Part shown: positions 1 to 11,272 of the stretch, piece after piece | Layout of the letters: each line of letters begins with the position of its first letter | How positions within the stretch are numbered: position 1 is the stretch's first letter | Assembly: GCF_024868665.1 (NCBI RefSeq) | Contig: NC_079913.1 | Location: 14,254,795-14,318,794 of the forward strand | DNA length: 64,000 nucleotides | From: Triplophysa rosa | Taxonomy: Eukaryota; Chordata; Actinopteri; Cypriniformes; Nemacheilidae | Reading direction: 5' to 3' | Notes under the pieces: generated by a model | Databases searched by the model: none | Told to the model about the DNA's origin: nothing | The model's input: only the letters and a program-made list of their open reading frames with translations | Program-made: the position numbers and the translations under genes

Positions 1-3000
1 AACAAAATTGGCCTTGCTTTATATTTTTTCTAAACCAATTTATGCACATAAAAAGCTGTGTAAGAACTTGTGGAACATATTGAGTACTGATGCAACTGAA
101 TTTTTAAATTGTTTTGATAAAACATATTGAATATTTCTATCGTAAGTGTACCATATTTCATGAGTAATGCAAAAGCGTAAGATGACACTATTATCAGTTT
201 TTTTCTGTGTTGTTTTTGTAGTTTTACGTGTAACTCAATCTATTGATTGACGTTCCACTTTAACCCTAAATAACACAGTTGTCTTCCTGTATTACTGACA
301 GATCGGCGGTAGCTCGGACATTTTTATCTGAAAGCTGAGCAGTTTACATAAAATCCAGAGGTTTCACATAAGCGTAAGTGTCAAACTCGAGCTCGGTCTG
401 ACCCTCTGGGAAAATCACAAGCCATTTAGTGCCGTTTACAGCCGTGTTCTCCTGTACTGACTTGTGTCTGCAGTCCAAACACTGAGTTGTTTTGAAGGGG
501 AAGGTTTTGAAGGTAGACTCAGGGCATATTTGTGATTGATTCTTATTATTACGCTTGTAGTACATTGACTAGGCTGAACAGTACATGTCCAGAACAGATC
601 ATTTGAGAATGTGAAACTCAAGAATTCTGCTCAAAGCAGAAACGTAGACATAACCGTAAGACATGATTGAGGTCCCAGTAAATGAGCTATCGAATTTACA
701 ACATGTACAAACTTTTTTCTGAAACATCTCTAGTGACGGTTTCTCACAGTTGTGCCCAGCTTTGATCTCTCTTAAATCTTAAACTAAAGGGGCAATGTAT
801 GCTATTACTATTTATTATTGCTATTCTAAGCAAAGTCTCTTGGATGATAAAGTTGGGGGGATTAAAAAAACAAGGGATTTAAACCACATCTGGAGACCAT
901 ACCAGAATATCTTATAGATGTGAGGAGCACCAAGTATACAGTACTTATAGCACTTTTCACAATTTAACATTATTGCAAAGCAGCTTTTACAGAAAATATT
1001 TCTGATCCGGGATCCCCCATAAGGCATTAGGGACCCCCTGTAAGAGGTAAAAATTAGACTTAGGGGGGTCCCTCGGATAAAAAAAGACTAATCTGAAATG
1101 TGTGCAGATAAGATATGATAAATATTTTAAATATTACTCCCTGTGCCACTGGAATCACTGTCTACACAAAGTTGTTCTTACATTTTCTCTATTCCAGTCA
1201 GATGCTGGTGGGAGGAGTTAATGTAAATAGCACTCAGTCTAAATAGACACTCTGATAATATACATTAGAATTGTTTTACAATATTTTCTATTAGAAACTA
1301 TTTTAAAACAAGTTTTAGGATTTTTGATCCCGCCCAAGAAAAACATCCCATGGTGGGGACCCCCCTAAGACATGATTCAGTTCGAGCACTGTCTCAAGAT
1401 ATATAACAAATATACTTCTAAAATATATAGAAGACATGGTATTGATATTCCTTTTACATCATTACTCAACCATATTTCTTTAGCGTTCTGCTAGCGGTCT
1501 TTTAGGGTGAAATAAAGGTTTGCACATGCGTGACTCATTCTCCCATGGCCTCTCTTTCTTCCTTTCTCTCTCTCTGACCTCAGCCTCGGTCGGGAGCTGT
1601 TGGGATCAAGTGCGTTGCCATGGCTCCGGCAAGCCTTCCGTCCCTAAAGACCAGGGGGTAGAGGTGATGGGGAGTTTTTAACACTCCTGAGAAACAAACT
1701 AAAATAGAGCAGCTCTTTTATGACTTCATATTCAAACCTAGCTTACACCTAAAATAGGAAAAACATTTATTCAACTTTTCACTTTTTCACAAATTATGCA
1801 ACCTTATTACACTTTTTTTAGCCAATCGCCTGAATTGCAAGTCTAATGTGACTGGTCGCTTTATATTAGAACTCTTTTCAACAGAGCGAATCAAATATTC
1901 TATGCTGTTATGACACCAATTTCGATCTATGAAAAGCCCTCATTCCTTCAACATTCGAGGAAATGTACACTCTTCCCTCCTGGGACTACACTGAAACTGG
2001 ATCCAACATCTGCTGTGCTGGATAAAATCACCTGCATTAGCCTTATCACATAGGGGAGATTAAATGATAATGCAAAAATCACCAAAACCCCCCTAACACA
2101 ATATTTCCATTCACATCGCATTAATTCACGGGCTCTACCAGGAAAGAATATATATGTGACACTGGACAACAAAACCAGTCTTATGGGTCAATTTTTCGAA
2201 ATTGGGATTTTACATCATCTGAAAGCCGGCTAAATAAGCTTTCTATTCTCCAATTCTCACTATTAACTACTTTATTAGTACTTATAAAGCACATATTCTA
2301 CATGATCATATTCTACTCCCTAATCCTACCCAATACCTTAACCTAACAACTACCTTACTAACTATTAATAAGCAACACATTAGGAGTTTACTGAGGCAAA
2401 AGTAGTTAATGGTTGGATTGGACCTTAAAATAAAGTGACCTAAAGGTTTTATATATTTAGGGTAGGACATTTACAAAATATCTTCATGGAATGTAATCTT
2501 TACTTAATATCCTAATGATTTTTGGCATAAAAGAAAAATCAATAATTTTGACCCATACAATGTATTTGTGACTTTTACTAAAAATTGTTCCTGTGCTAAG
2601 ACTGGTTTTGTGATCCAGGGTCACATATAATGTTTGAATATGTGGATGGTTGTGGAAGGTCTGCTGAGTTTCAGCCTGAGGTAGAAATATCACACAAGTA
2701 GACACCTGTCAGTGTCAGAAGCTTGAAGACACATGGAATGCAGCCAGAAATTGAGAGTTTAAGTATATGTGCAGTTCAGAAAACTGTTGGAGAAAACACT
2801 GACGGTTGATATTTCATACCAAACATCCATGTCTCGCTGTTAGTAGAATGTTTATTTTATAGGACTTCTAGTCTTTTGAAAAATATTTTGATGGTTTGCG
2901 TTTCAATGTTATGAGGCAGTACCTGCCCAAACAGCACGCTTAACTCTCATCTGCACCTGCGGTTTGTTTTTGGAGCCATACTCGATTTCTGTACGAATGT

Positions 3001-3500
3001 GTGGAACATGGCCAAAACCCCCAGAGACCTTGATCTACCACCAATAAACCCCTTTGCTTGCGTGGTTACCGCCTCACCAAAGCGACATACAGACCTCTGC
3101 TGTTTTCACAGACAAACAACAGAGGAAAAGTCGATTAACAAGTTCAAAGTGGGATTAGTGATATTTAGGCTAATAGGTTTTAGCCATCAAACGTTTTACA
3201 TCTGGGATTTAAATTCCACATTTTATTTGTTTTTTATACATGTCAGTGACTTTTCATGTTTTTTATGTATAGCATTGTTTTGTCTAAATGACATTTGTAT
3301 TTAAATAAAACAGACAACAGCTGCGTAAAACATAGGTTTAAAAACAGGTCGTCTACAGGTGTGGGTGTGTGAAGTTTAGGGTTATTCTGGGTAACGTGGT
3401 CTTGTCTTGACTCAAAAGTCTTTGTTTTGGTCCTTTTACACCGTGCAAAAGAGCAAACCAGGCTAAAAGGACTGAAATTGCATCCACTGAGGGCCTAAAG
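1..3500. other. celsr1 upstream intron, non-coding
   Basis: No exon of the expected upstream CELSR domains (cadherin, EGF, start of laminin-G 1) is visible on either strand here. Short open frames are unsupported. The only repeat I can delimit is a decayed MITE near 2250-2445. The stretch is read as part of the intron 5' of the first visible celsr1 exon. Inference rests on absence of recognisable coding sequence. Confidence 0.6.
2250..2445. repeat. decayed copy of the 22372-23024 MITE family
   Basis: The sequence resembles, in inverted orientation, the internal part of the TIR element at 22372-23024. Shared landmarks are the motifs around 'ctaatcctacccaat', 'aacctaacaactacctta' and the tail 'aaagtgacct'. 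Only the general similarity is visible; its ends are degraded and no target duplication was found. Confidence 0.5.
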
Positions 3501-4641
3501 CAGGGGTCACCAACTAGCGGACTCCGGTCCGAATGCAGACCGCGAGATGCGTCCGTCCGGACCTCAAAGCCTTTTGACATAATAAATAAACGAACGCCAC
3601 ATTATATTCTAATGCAATCAAATTTATACCAGGCACATCAAGGTCCGCTCAGTAGCAGTTTGGGTCCTACGGCGCCATGGACAGTTAACATATGCGGCGC
3701 GCACTGTTGCTACGTTCAGACGTCAATGAGTGAAGAGAGCCGAGACGTAGAGACAGACTCGCTGCACAGCGCGCAGACGTAGCTCTCAGTGACTGCAAAA
3801 CAATGTCATTTTCAAAAGTTAGAAAAGTTGACGATGAAAACCATGTTTTCCGAGATGAATGGCTCGAGAGATTTGTATTTATTCTTCCTGCATCGACATG
3901 CACGACACCGGTTTTATTTGTCTCATTTGCTCAGAGTCTGTTGCGGTTGTCAAAAGTGGAAACCTTAAATGGCATTATGAAATTAGACATAGACACTTTG
4001 AAGAAACTTGCCCGCAGCAGTCCGAGGTAAGGACACGGAAAATATATTAGCTCAAAGCCCAGTAGGAGCGATCTACACGGGTACTCCCTCACTCACTTAC
4101 CGCCCAACAACCAGCATATTAATGTTCCCTAAGAATACAGTGGATCTTAGGAAAACATAACAAGAACTTTACTGAAATGGAAAATAGTAAAAGAGTGCAT
4201 GAAGGCTGCGTGTGAAACACGTTTAGAAGGAAAAAACAGTCATGAACTAAAAGAAAATATTAAACAAACCCCCCTTTCATCTGCACCAGCCACAAGAAGA
4301 GCTGAAATGTTATCAGAGGACGATCAGTCACAACTTGATGCTGCTATTTGTTAATCTCAGTTCAGCAGAAAACAACACATTAGTTTTCTTTTAAAGTTGT
4401 TAATGTTGAAATGAATGTATATTCAGTGCAGGTTTAGAGATTAGGGCATTTTGCACATTTTCCTTCATTATATTATTGTCAGACATTGTAATGCCGTCAT
4501 ATAGATATGAAAAGAAATGTTTATTTCTATGGTCTGCCAAAAACCATAAATTCATGTTTTTAGGTATTTAATTGTCCGGACCTCGGCTGGTAAGGAGGAT
4601 TTGTTTACTGGACCTCAAGCGATTTTAGTTGAAGACTCCTG
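3501..4641 (+). mobile_element. hAT transposon remnant with BED-type zinc-finger fragment
   Basis: The element is bounded by an exact 8-bp target duplication, gcctaaag, at 3493-3500 and 4642-4649, the hallmark length of hAT insertions. The ends read caggggtcaccaacta and ttagttgaagactcctg, an imperfect inverted repeat. Inside, 3803-4050 encodes the start of a transposase-like protein (MSFSKVRKVDDENHVFRDEW) followed, after a frame change, by a CLIC...HYEIRH pair that fits a BED/C2H2-like zinc finger of the ZBED5/GTF2IRD2 type. The catalytic domain is absent, so this is a non-autonomous deletion derivative. Confidence 0.88.
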
Positions 4642-5566
4642 GCCTAAAGTAATAGCCTATGGTACTAGGGTACACATGCTATGCTATACGGGTGGTGTTG
4701 TGCGGTCTCTATATTTTCTTTGTGGCGGAGGTCCGTACAATACTTTTTTTAATAAATAATATTAATAAATTGAGCCCTGTCGAATATGCATATAAAAAAT
4801 GAACATCTAATGTTTTATCAGGCCATTTATTTTATATTCTGATAGCCTCAGTATGTATGAAACAGAGAAAGGCCTTGGTAACTGAGAAAATGTGTTGTAA
4901 GCTCTGGTGCTAAAGCCTAAGTCCTAGTGGTCTATTTTAATATAAAAAAACTACTGACAACAAAATGTAACAACTGAAATGAATCTATCATGAGCAGAAG
5001 TTTACAAAGTTACTAACAAGTAGCCTTTCCATGCCATTCATACTAGAACTGATTCTAAATAATCTCTGATTAAAACATGATTCATTATGAAATGCTCTTA
5101 ACATGCTGATTATTAATGCTATTAATATTATTAATATCATTAATGCTAAATGTAGATACAAGACGTTATGGTTTATAATCTGTCACAAACCTATAGCAAA
5201 CAGCAATCTGAATGACAACTAAAAATACTTTATTAGGCTACTGCTGCATTATCATTTACTTAAGCCTTAGTAAACTGCTCTTGATGTCTGCGGGTCTTTA
5301 AATGCCACGCGTCTTGGTGGGAAAAGCAGCCTTCACAGAGTGGAAGGGGTTAAAATGAAGCACGTGTGGCGCTAAATAAAGATATTAGTTATCAGTTATG
5401 TAGCCGCGCTTCTCAATTTAAACTAGTCTGATGTTTGGAATGGTTCATTATGTCTTGCGGTGCAGATGGAACGAAGCCAAGCTGGGTGAAAATCTGTCAT
5501 CCCGTGGTGACTGGACAGGACTGTTGCTGCTTGTCAGGGGCAGGGCGTGCATCTTTTCTGTACTTA
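4642..5566. other. intronic spacer, nothing recognised
   Basis: AT-rich sequence between two transposons. No coding exon, RNA gene or delimited repeat could be supported. Confidence 0.5.
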
Positions 5567-7136
5567 CACTGCGTTCCAAATTATTATGCAAATTGGATTT
5601 AAGTGTCGTAAAAATTTAATTTTATATTGTTCAATTAAACTTATGGATGGTATTGTGTCTCAGTGCTCTTTGGATCACTGAAATCAATCTCAGACACCTG
5701 TGATAAGTAGTTTGCCAGGTGAGCCCAATTAAAGGAAAACTACTTAAGAAGGACGTTCCACATTATTAAGCAGGCCACAGGTTTCAAGCAATATGGGAAA
5801 GAAAAAGGATCTGTCTGCTGCCGAAAAGCGTCAAATAGTGCAATGTCTTGGACAAGGTATGAAAACATTAGATATTTCACGAAAACTTAAGCGAGATCAT
5901 CGTACTGTGAAGAGATTTGTGGCTGATTCAGAGCACAGAAGGGTTCGTGCAGATAAAGGCAGAATGAGGAAGGTTTCTTCCAGACAAATTCATCGGATTA
6001 AGAGAGCAGCTGCAAAAATGCCATTGCAAAGCAGCAAACAGGTATTTGAAGCTGCTGGTGCCTCGGGAGTCCCGAAAACCTCAAGGTGTAGGATCCTCCA
6101 GATGCTTGCAGTTGTGCATAAACCTACTATTCGGCCACCCCTAACCAATGCTCACAAGCAGAAACGGTTGCAGTGGGCCCACACATACATGAAGACTAAT
6201 TTTCAAACAGTCTTGTTTACTGATGAGTGCCGTGCAACCCTGGATGGTCCAGATGGATGGAGTAGTGGATGGTTGGTGGATGGCCACCATGTCCCAACAA
6301 GGCTGCGACGTCAGCAAGGAGGTGGCGGAGTCATGTTTTGGGCTGGAATCATGGGGAGACAGCTGGTGGGCCCCTTTAGGGTCCCTGAAGGTGTGAAAAT
6401 GAACTCTGCAAGGTATGTAGAGTTTCTGACTGAGCACTTTCTTCCATGGTACAAAAAGAAGAACCATGCCTTCCGTAGCAAAATCATCTTCATGCATGAC
6501 AATGCACCATCTCATGCTGCAAAGAATACCTCTGTGTCATTGGCTGCTATGGGCATAAAAGGAGAGAAACTCATGGTGTGGCCACCATCCTCCCCTGACC
6601 TCAACCCTATTGAGAACCTTTGGAGCATCCTCAAGCGAAAGATCTATGATGGTGGGAGGCAGTTAGCATCAAAACAGCAGCTCTGGGAGGCTATTCTGAC
6701 ATCCTGCAAAGAAATTCAATCAGAAACTATCCAAAAACTCACAAGTTCAATGGATGCAAGAATTGTGAAGGTGATATCAAAGAAGGGGTCCTATGTTAAC
6801 ATGTAACTTGCCCTGTTAGGATGTTTTTGATTGAAATAGCTTTTGATTTCAGTAAATATGACCTCCTAATGCTGCAAATTCAACAAATGACCATTTTCAG
6901 TTTTTTACAACCTATGAAATGTTTTCAAACTCTGTTGTGCATAATAATTTGGAACAGTGCATTTTGAGTTTTTCATTTTTAAAATAAATACTGTTGTCAG
7001 TGGGAGGTTTGTTCAATAAAATTCCAAATGTACCCTAACTGTTGATTACTTGAAAATTATACTGACTGTCATTTGCATCGACAAATTAGGAAAACCAGAG
7101 AAAGATATCATTTGCATAATAATTTGGAACCCAGTG
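5567..7136 (+). mobile_element. Complete Tc1/mariner-like transposon (DD37E)
   Basis: Terminal inverted repeats begin cactgcgttccaaattatt at 5567 and end in the complementary motif at 7136, each flanked by a TA dinucleotide (5565-5566 and 7137-7138), as expected of Tc1/mariner insertion. Related subterminal copies of the terminal motif sit inside each end: about 5756 (gttccacattattaagca) and 6937-6960 (gcataataatttggaaca). This gives an IR/DR arrangement like that of Sleeping Beauty, with roughly 180 bp between copies. The single ORF at 5793-6806 is uninterrupted. The element lies in the celsr1 upstream intron, in the same orientation as the gene. Confidence 0.93.
5793..6806 (+). CDS. Tc1-like transposase, DD37E catalytic triad, intact
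   Basis: The 337-residue ORF has an N-terminal helix-turn-helix region (residues about 7-70) and a DDE integrase-like domain. The catalytic residues visible are D144 (in LFTDE), D236 (in HDNAPSH) and E274 (in [11 protein letters not shown]). The spacing between the last two is 37 residues, against 34 in classical Tc1, so this belongs to a DD37E lineage (the TRT-type elements described from fishes, frogs and trypanosomatids are the known group with that spacing; assignment to it is inference). No stop or frameshift breaks the ORF and length is normal for the superfamily, so the copy could be recent or active. It would cut and paste its own element at TA sites. Confidence 0.92.
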   Translation: MGKKKDLSAAEKRQIVQCLGQGMKTLDISRKLKRDHRTVKRFVADSEHRRVRADKGRMRKVSSRQIHRIKRAAAKMPLQSSKQVFEAAGASGVPKTSRCRILQMLAVVHKPTIRPPLTNAHKQKRLQWAHTYMKTNFQTVLFTDECRATLDGPDGWSSGWLVDGHHVPTRLRRQQGGGGVMFWAGIMGRQLVGPFRVPEGVKMNSARYVEFLTEHFLPWYKKKNHAFRSKIIFMHDNAPSHAAKNTSVSLAAMGIKGEKLMVWPPSSPDLNPIENLWSILKRKIYDGGRQLASKQQLWEAILTSCKEIQSETIQKLTSSMDARIVKVISKKGSYVNM

Positions 7137-9011
7137 TAGACTCGGAGCAGGAGAGCAAATATTGCCATTTTCACCAAAAAAATGCAAATATTTGTATCTG
7201 CCTGCTTTTCAGGTGGTTGACGCAACATATTTTCCGACACGCGTTCTCTATCCGCTGGTGGAAGTGTGCTTACCTGTGTATTGATGCTTTTCCACTGCAT
7301 AGTACTGTATGGTACGGTGCGGTACAGCTCACTTTTGGGGGGTTTTCCACTGGGTGGAAAGAACAAGGTATAGACATGTTCCATAGGAAAGGTAACCTTA
7401 AATGACTTGGGATCTGGCGCTGTATAGAAAATAAAATTAACTTGAAATTAACTAAGGGGGGCGGGGGTGCCGTTGGAGGGGCGGGGCGCCCCCCTAAGGT
7501 AATGGTAGGGGAAACACTAAAAAGATCAACTTCTGAGCAATTAAAATTTTCTTTAGGCATGAGTCAAAAATATGTGACACAAATAATGTTGTAATTGCAA
7601 GCTTAAGAAATCAGATATCTGTATATAGACAATTAAATAGTGTCTTGCAATTGTCTCTTGAGATTTGTCCGATGGCAGATTTCTGAAACGGGTTTTTCAA
7701 ACTGTGGGACGCACAGTAATGGTTTGCGGAAGGTCATGACACAATGGCACAAAAAAAACTATTTAGTCCATGAATGACTAGCAATGGCAATGGTTTTAAA
7801 AAGTATTTTGCAATTAAATGACATTTTATTTATATAATATCACAGAAAATAAAACTGAGGGAGAACAAATTACATATTTCTATTTTAAAACATTAAGGTT
7901 GGTCTCGAGACAGACCGGTTTATGTTGGTCCTGGAATAAAAAAGTTTGGGAAGTTTGGAAAGTTTCTAAAAAACAGTGTTATCCTGCTGTGTTTGGCAGG
8001 TGGAGTGTTGTTATTCTACTCCACTGATTCAGAGGTCCGCTACAGTAAATGAGCTGGTGAAATCAGGCGGCATGAAGTTGAGCCCCTAAATCAAAGCTGG
8101 CAGGGAGAAAATACTTGACCTTGGCTGTTGTTGACCGTGTCGTGCTGTATGGTACAAAGCACAAAGTTATACGCTCCGACAGAGTCAGATCTCGGCTAAA
8201 CTAATATGCATTATCCAACAGCATTAATGACAAACAGAATATTTTCTACTGAACTCTTCTAAACTTCTCAACGGTCAATAAAATGTTGCAGTAATGCTAA
8301 AATACATAATAAAGTAAGCATAGCATATACTGTATTATATGATCAGTTCTGCATAATATGATAAATTTGCTTTACGGCATCCATAGAAACCAACTGTAGT
8401 TTACATGGCAGAGATTCAATGCTATACATGAATTTAATTGAGTTTTAATGAAGAAATATGTATTTATTATTTTATTTTGATAATGGGCCAAATGTATGTT
8501 TTACGCACACGGCACAAGCTTAGATATCCATCTCAATAATATCTGACACCCTTATATCCTGTTGGAAACAGGCCAAACAAATGCAGCAAAAAGCAATGAA
8601 AGTGTGCTCTCCTTTTCCTGAGCTTGTTGTTCAGGGACAGACTCCTGTTTAAAGATTTTTTTTTAAGCTGCTTTTGTCTGCTGTGGTCCCCCGTTGGGAT
8701 TTCTATCTGTGAACACGCCCTGGTACTTTCAGAATTCCCATTCTATCCGAGGTCACACTTTCCAGAGAAACAGATCTGCCCACAGCTAGACAGATGGCGC
8801 TAGAAAACTAAGAAAAGAAAGCGATTTCATTCGTAGGTGTTTCTAAGGCTTACAGAAGTTTAGAAAATTAAATTAATTTGTTTACTAACAAATAAGGGGG
8901 GGGTATTACATGATTCTGTCATTTTTGTTTATAGCAAATATCTTATTAGGCTATTTATTTTGTTTGACAACAATGTGTGATAGAAATGTTCGTGTTAGAG
9001 TTGGAATAATA

Positions 9012-9014
<3 letters not shown>
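7137..9014. other. intronic spacer with a repeat fragment near 7275-7380
   Basis: Mostly unremarkable AT-rich sequence. Around 7275-7380 the motifs gcttttccactgcatagtac and ggttttccactgggtgg resemble the ends of a common fish DNA transposon, but a full element cannot be delimited. No exon is visible. Confidence 0.4.

Positions 9015-9054
<40 letters not shown>
9015..9054. repeat. (AT)n microsatellite
   Basis: An A-run followed by uninterrupted TA dinucleotides. Simple-sequence repeat in a non-coding intron. Confidence 0.95.
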
Positions 9055-9059
<5 letters not shown>

Positions 9060-9066
9060 TTAAATA

Positions 9067-9516
9067 TAGACCGTTTTATCGCACACCTGACCCCCACTTA
9101 ACTTCCGGTCTGTGTTTTGCTAGTGTCTAATAATATAACGATTTATATTTTATTTATTTTATGTAAATATTCATTTGTATTATTATTTTACTGTATAATA
9201 ATTGTATTAAATAAACGATTTGTTGAATTTTGTTTTATGTTCATTTTATTAAATAAACAATTTGTTGAATGGGTCCTGTTGTTTGGGAGCATTTAAAGAA
9301 ACCGTACGGTACAGTGACATCTAGCGATTGAGCTTGGTATCGCAGTCTAAATTCAAAATATTGGCGAGACAAGTTTAGCCAAGTAACAGTTCTTCTGGGT
9401 TTCTTTTGATTGTTATCAGCAATAATCTACAGGCACTCTATTGTTTGTGAATGTGTTGGGGTCACAAAAGTGCGCATGCGCAGTAACGTTTGTTTATGTT
9501 AAGATAAAACCGTCTA
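9067..9516. mobile_element. TA-flanked MITE (empty-site copy of 43269-44097)
   Basis: Near-perfect 14-bp terminal inverted repeats, tagaccgttttatc and gataaaaccgtcta, are flanked by TA at 9065-9066 and 9517-9518. It lacks coding capacity. A second copy at 43269-44097 matches along its length but carries another MITE inserted in it, so this copy shows the uninterrupted structure. Confidence 0.85.
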
Positions 9517-9518
9517 TA

Positions 9519-10226
9519 GTAAAAACAACACAAGTGAATAATAAAGAAATGATACAATGTTCCAAAAAAGTATAAGGTGGCAAAAATAAAAATGTTGACA
9601 TGAAACAATCCCTGCCATATGCAGAAACACCCATATGCGCATGCCTGTGTCTATGTTAGTCGAGAGAGATGTTCATATATAGCTACAGTAAGGCGAAAAG
9701 GAAAAATAAAATTGTACCATGTTTAGATAGCACCTAACGGAAAGTTAGCCTGTGTTTTTGGAAAGAGTGATTTAGGAGTGGCAGTATAGATAAAGTCACT
9801 CTGCAGTGGAACGTGTCTCATGCTGAGACACAAATCACCTTTTCTTTCTCACTCTCTTACAATAAACACAATCACACAGATGGCCCACATGTGCCCTGAT
9901 CCAGATTCAGTTTATAGCCAAGGTATAACACACAGATATCTTTTGTAAACAGCTTTGATCTGTATGTGCATGCATGGATGTGTGCATGGAGCTCTGTAAA
10001 CATCTCATACCACCCAGATCAGATTTATCTGATAAACCTCAAAAAGGCTTTCGCTCTACCTGGGTTCCCATCTGAAACCTAGGAATACAATAACCCAGTC
10101 AATGTTAAAAATGACACTTGGTTAACCATGTGCTTTAATGTAAAAAGCCCATGCTGTGATCTCAAAAGAGCATAAACTGATAAGGTGATATGTCTGGGTC
10201 ACAGTATATCAGGTGTACAGCAAATA
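9519..10226. other. intronic spacer, nothing recognised
   Basis: No coding exon or delimited repeat is supported in this stretch of the celsr1 upstream intron. Confidence 0.4.
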
Positions 10227-10743
10227 CACTGTCCCGTACAAAGAAAGTCACACACCTTAATATTTCGTTGGACCGCCTTTAAGTTTGATTACGGCATGCA
10301 TTCGGTGTGGCATCGTTTCGATAAGCTTCTGCAATGTCCAGGATGTCATTTTTTCCCGTCCAGAGTTGCATACATTTTTCGACAAGATCTTGTATTGATG
10401 ATGGGAAAGTCCGACCGCTGCGCAAAGTCTTCTCCAGCACATCCCAAAGATACTCAATGGGGTTAAGGTCTGGACTCTGTGGTGGCCAATCCATGTGTGA
10501 ACCACTCTTTCACAATTTGAGCCAGATGAATCCTGGCATTGTCATCTTGGAATATGCCCGTGCCATCAGGGAAGAAAGAACCCATTGATGGAATAACCTG
10601 GTCATTCAGTATGTTCAGGTAGTCAACTGACCTCGTTCTTTGGGCACATAACGTTGCTGAACCTAGACCTCCAATCCAATGGGAGGCTCTTACCTATTTG
10701 CTCAGTTAAATCCAGGTGGTGACTTTTTTTGGGAGGGGCAGTG
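10227..10743 (-). mobile_element. Internally deleted Tc1-like element
   Basis: The ends are cactgtcccgtacaaagaaa at the left and, at the right, ggaggggcagtg, with TA beside the left end. On the minus strand the interior encodes the C-terminal part of a Tc1-like transposase: the second catalytic Asp region (FQDDNARIH) and the last one ([16 protein letters not shown]), then a short tail. The N-terminal DNA-binding half and first Asp are missing, so it is non-autonomous. It is a different lineage from the intact DD37E element upstream. Confidence 0.85.
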
Positions 10744-10852
10744 CATATTTTAATGTGTATTTATATATGAACCAATGCCAGATTTCAGTGATTCTTGTGC
10801 AAAGGTTATCGTTTCCCAATTCCTATACTAAAGTGAATCTGTTATTGTACGC

Positions 10853-11060
10853 TTTTAAAAATAAAGGTGCTTAAAAGGTTCTTTACAGCGATGCCATAAT
10901 TTATGGTCCACAAAGAACCATATATTTCTTACCTTTTTGTAATCTGAAGAACCTTTTTCGCCACAAAGCACTTTGTGCTTGGATGTTAAAGGTTCTTTAT
11001 GAAACCATTAAGACCAAAAAGCGTCTTTTATGGCTTGATGAAGCACCTTTATTTTTAAAA
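10853..11060. mobile_element. Palindromic MITE next to celsr1 exon
   Basis: Inverted ends gcttttaaaaataaaggtgc and gcacctttatttttaaaa, with internal inverted copies of 'aaaggttcttta', define a short foldback element. It ends about 54 bp before the splice acceptor of the first visible celsr1 exon, so it lies where branch-point and enhancer elements normally sit. Confidence 0.75.
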
Positions 11061-11114
11061 GTGTGTATAGTTTTCAGCTATAATTATGATCTACGTGATT
11101 TCTTGTTTTCTCAG

Positions 11115-11272
11115 CCTAAGATCAGTCATTTGGGGTTGCCTCAAGGACCATCGGGTGAGAAAGTGGCAGTGGTGGCCGTGGACGACTGTGACATCTCCAT
11201 GGCTGTGAGATTCGGCAGTCAAATAGGCAACTACTCCTGTGCTGCACAGGGCACCCAAACCGGACAGAAGAA
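11115..11272 (+). CDS. celsr1: celsr1 exon: laminin-G domain 1, C-terminal part
   Basis: Acceptor ttttctcag, donor aa|gtgagt; starts in phase 0 and ends with two bases of a Lys codon. Encodes PKISHLGLPQGPSG and VDDCDISMAVRFG, typical of CELSR laminin-G 1. Confidence 0.95.

Noticed and set aside
344..621. Minus-strand short frames near the left edge
   Set aside because: No recognisable product, no supporting splice or promoter signals.
1..11114. Search for upstream celsr1 exons (cadherin, EGF, laminin-G start)
   Set aside because: No frame with the expected conserved motifs found; treated as intron.
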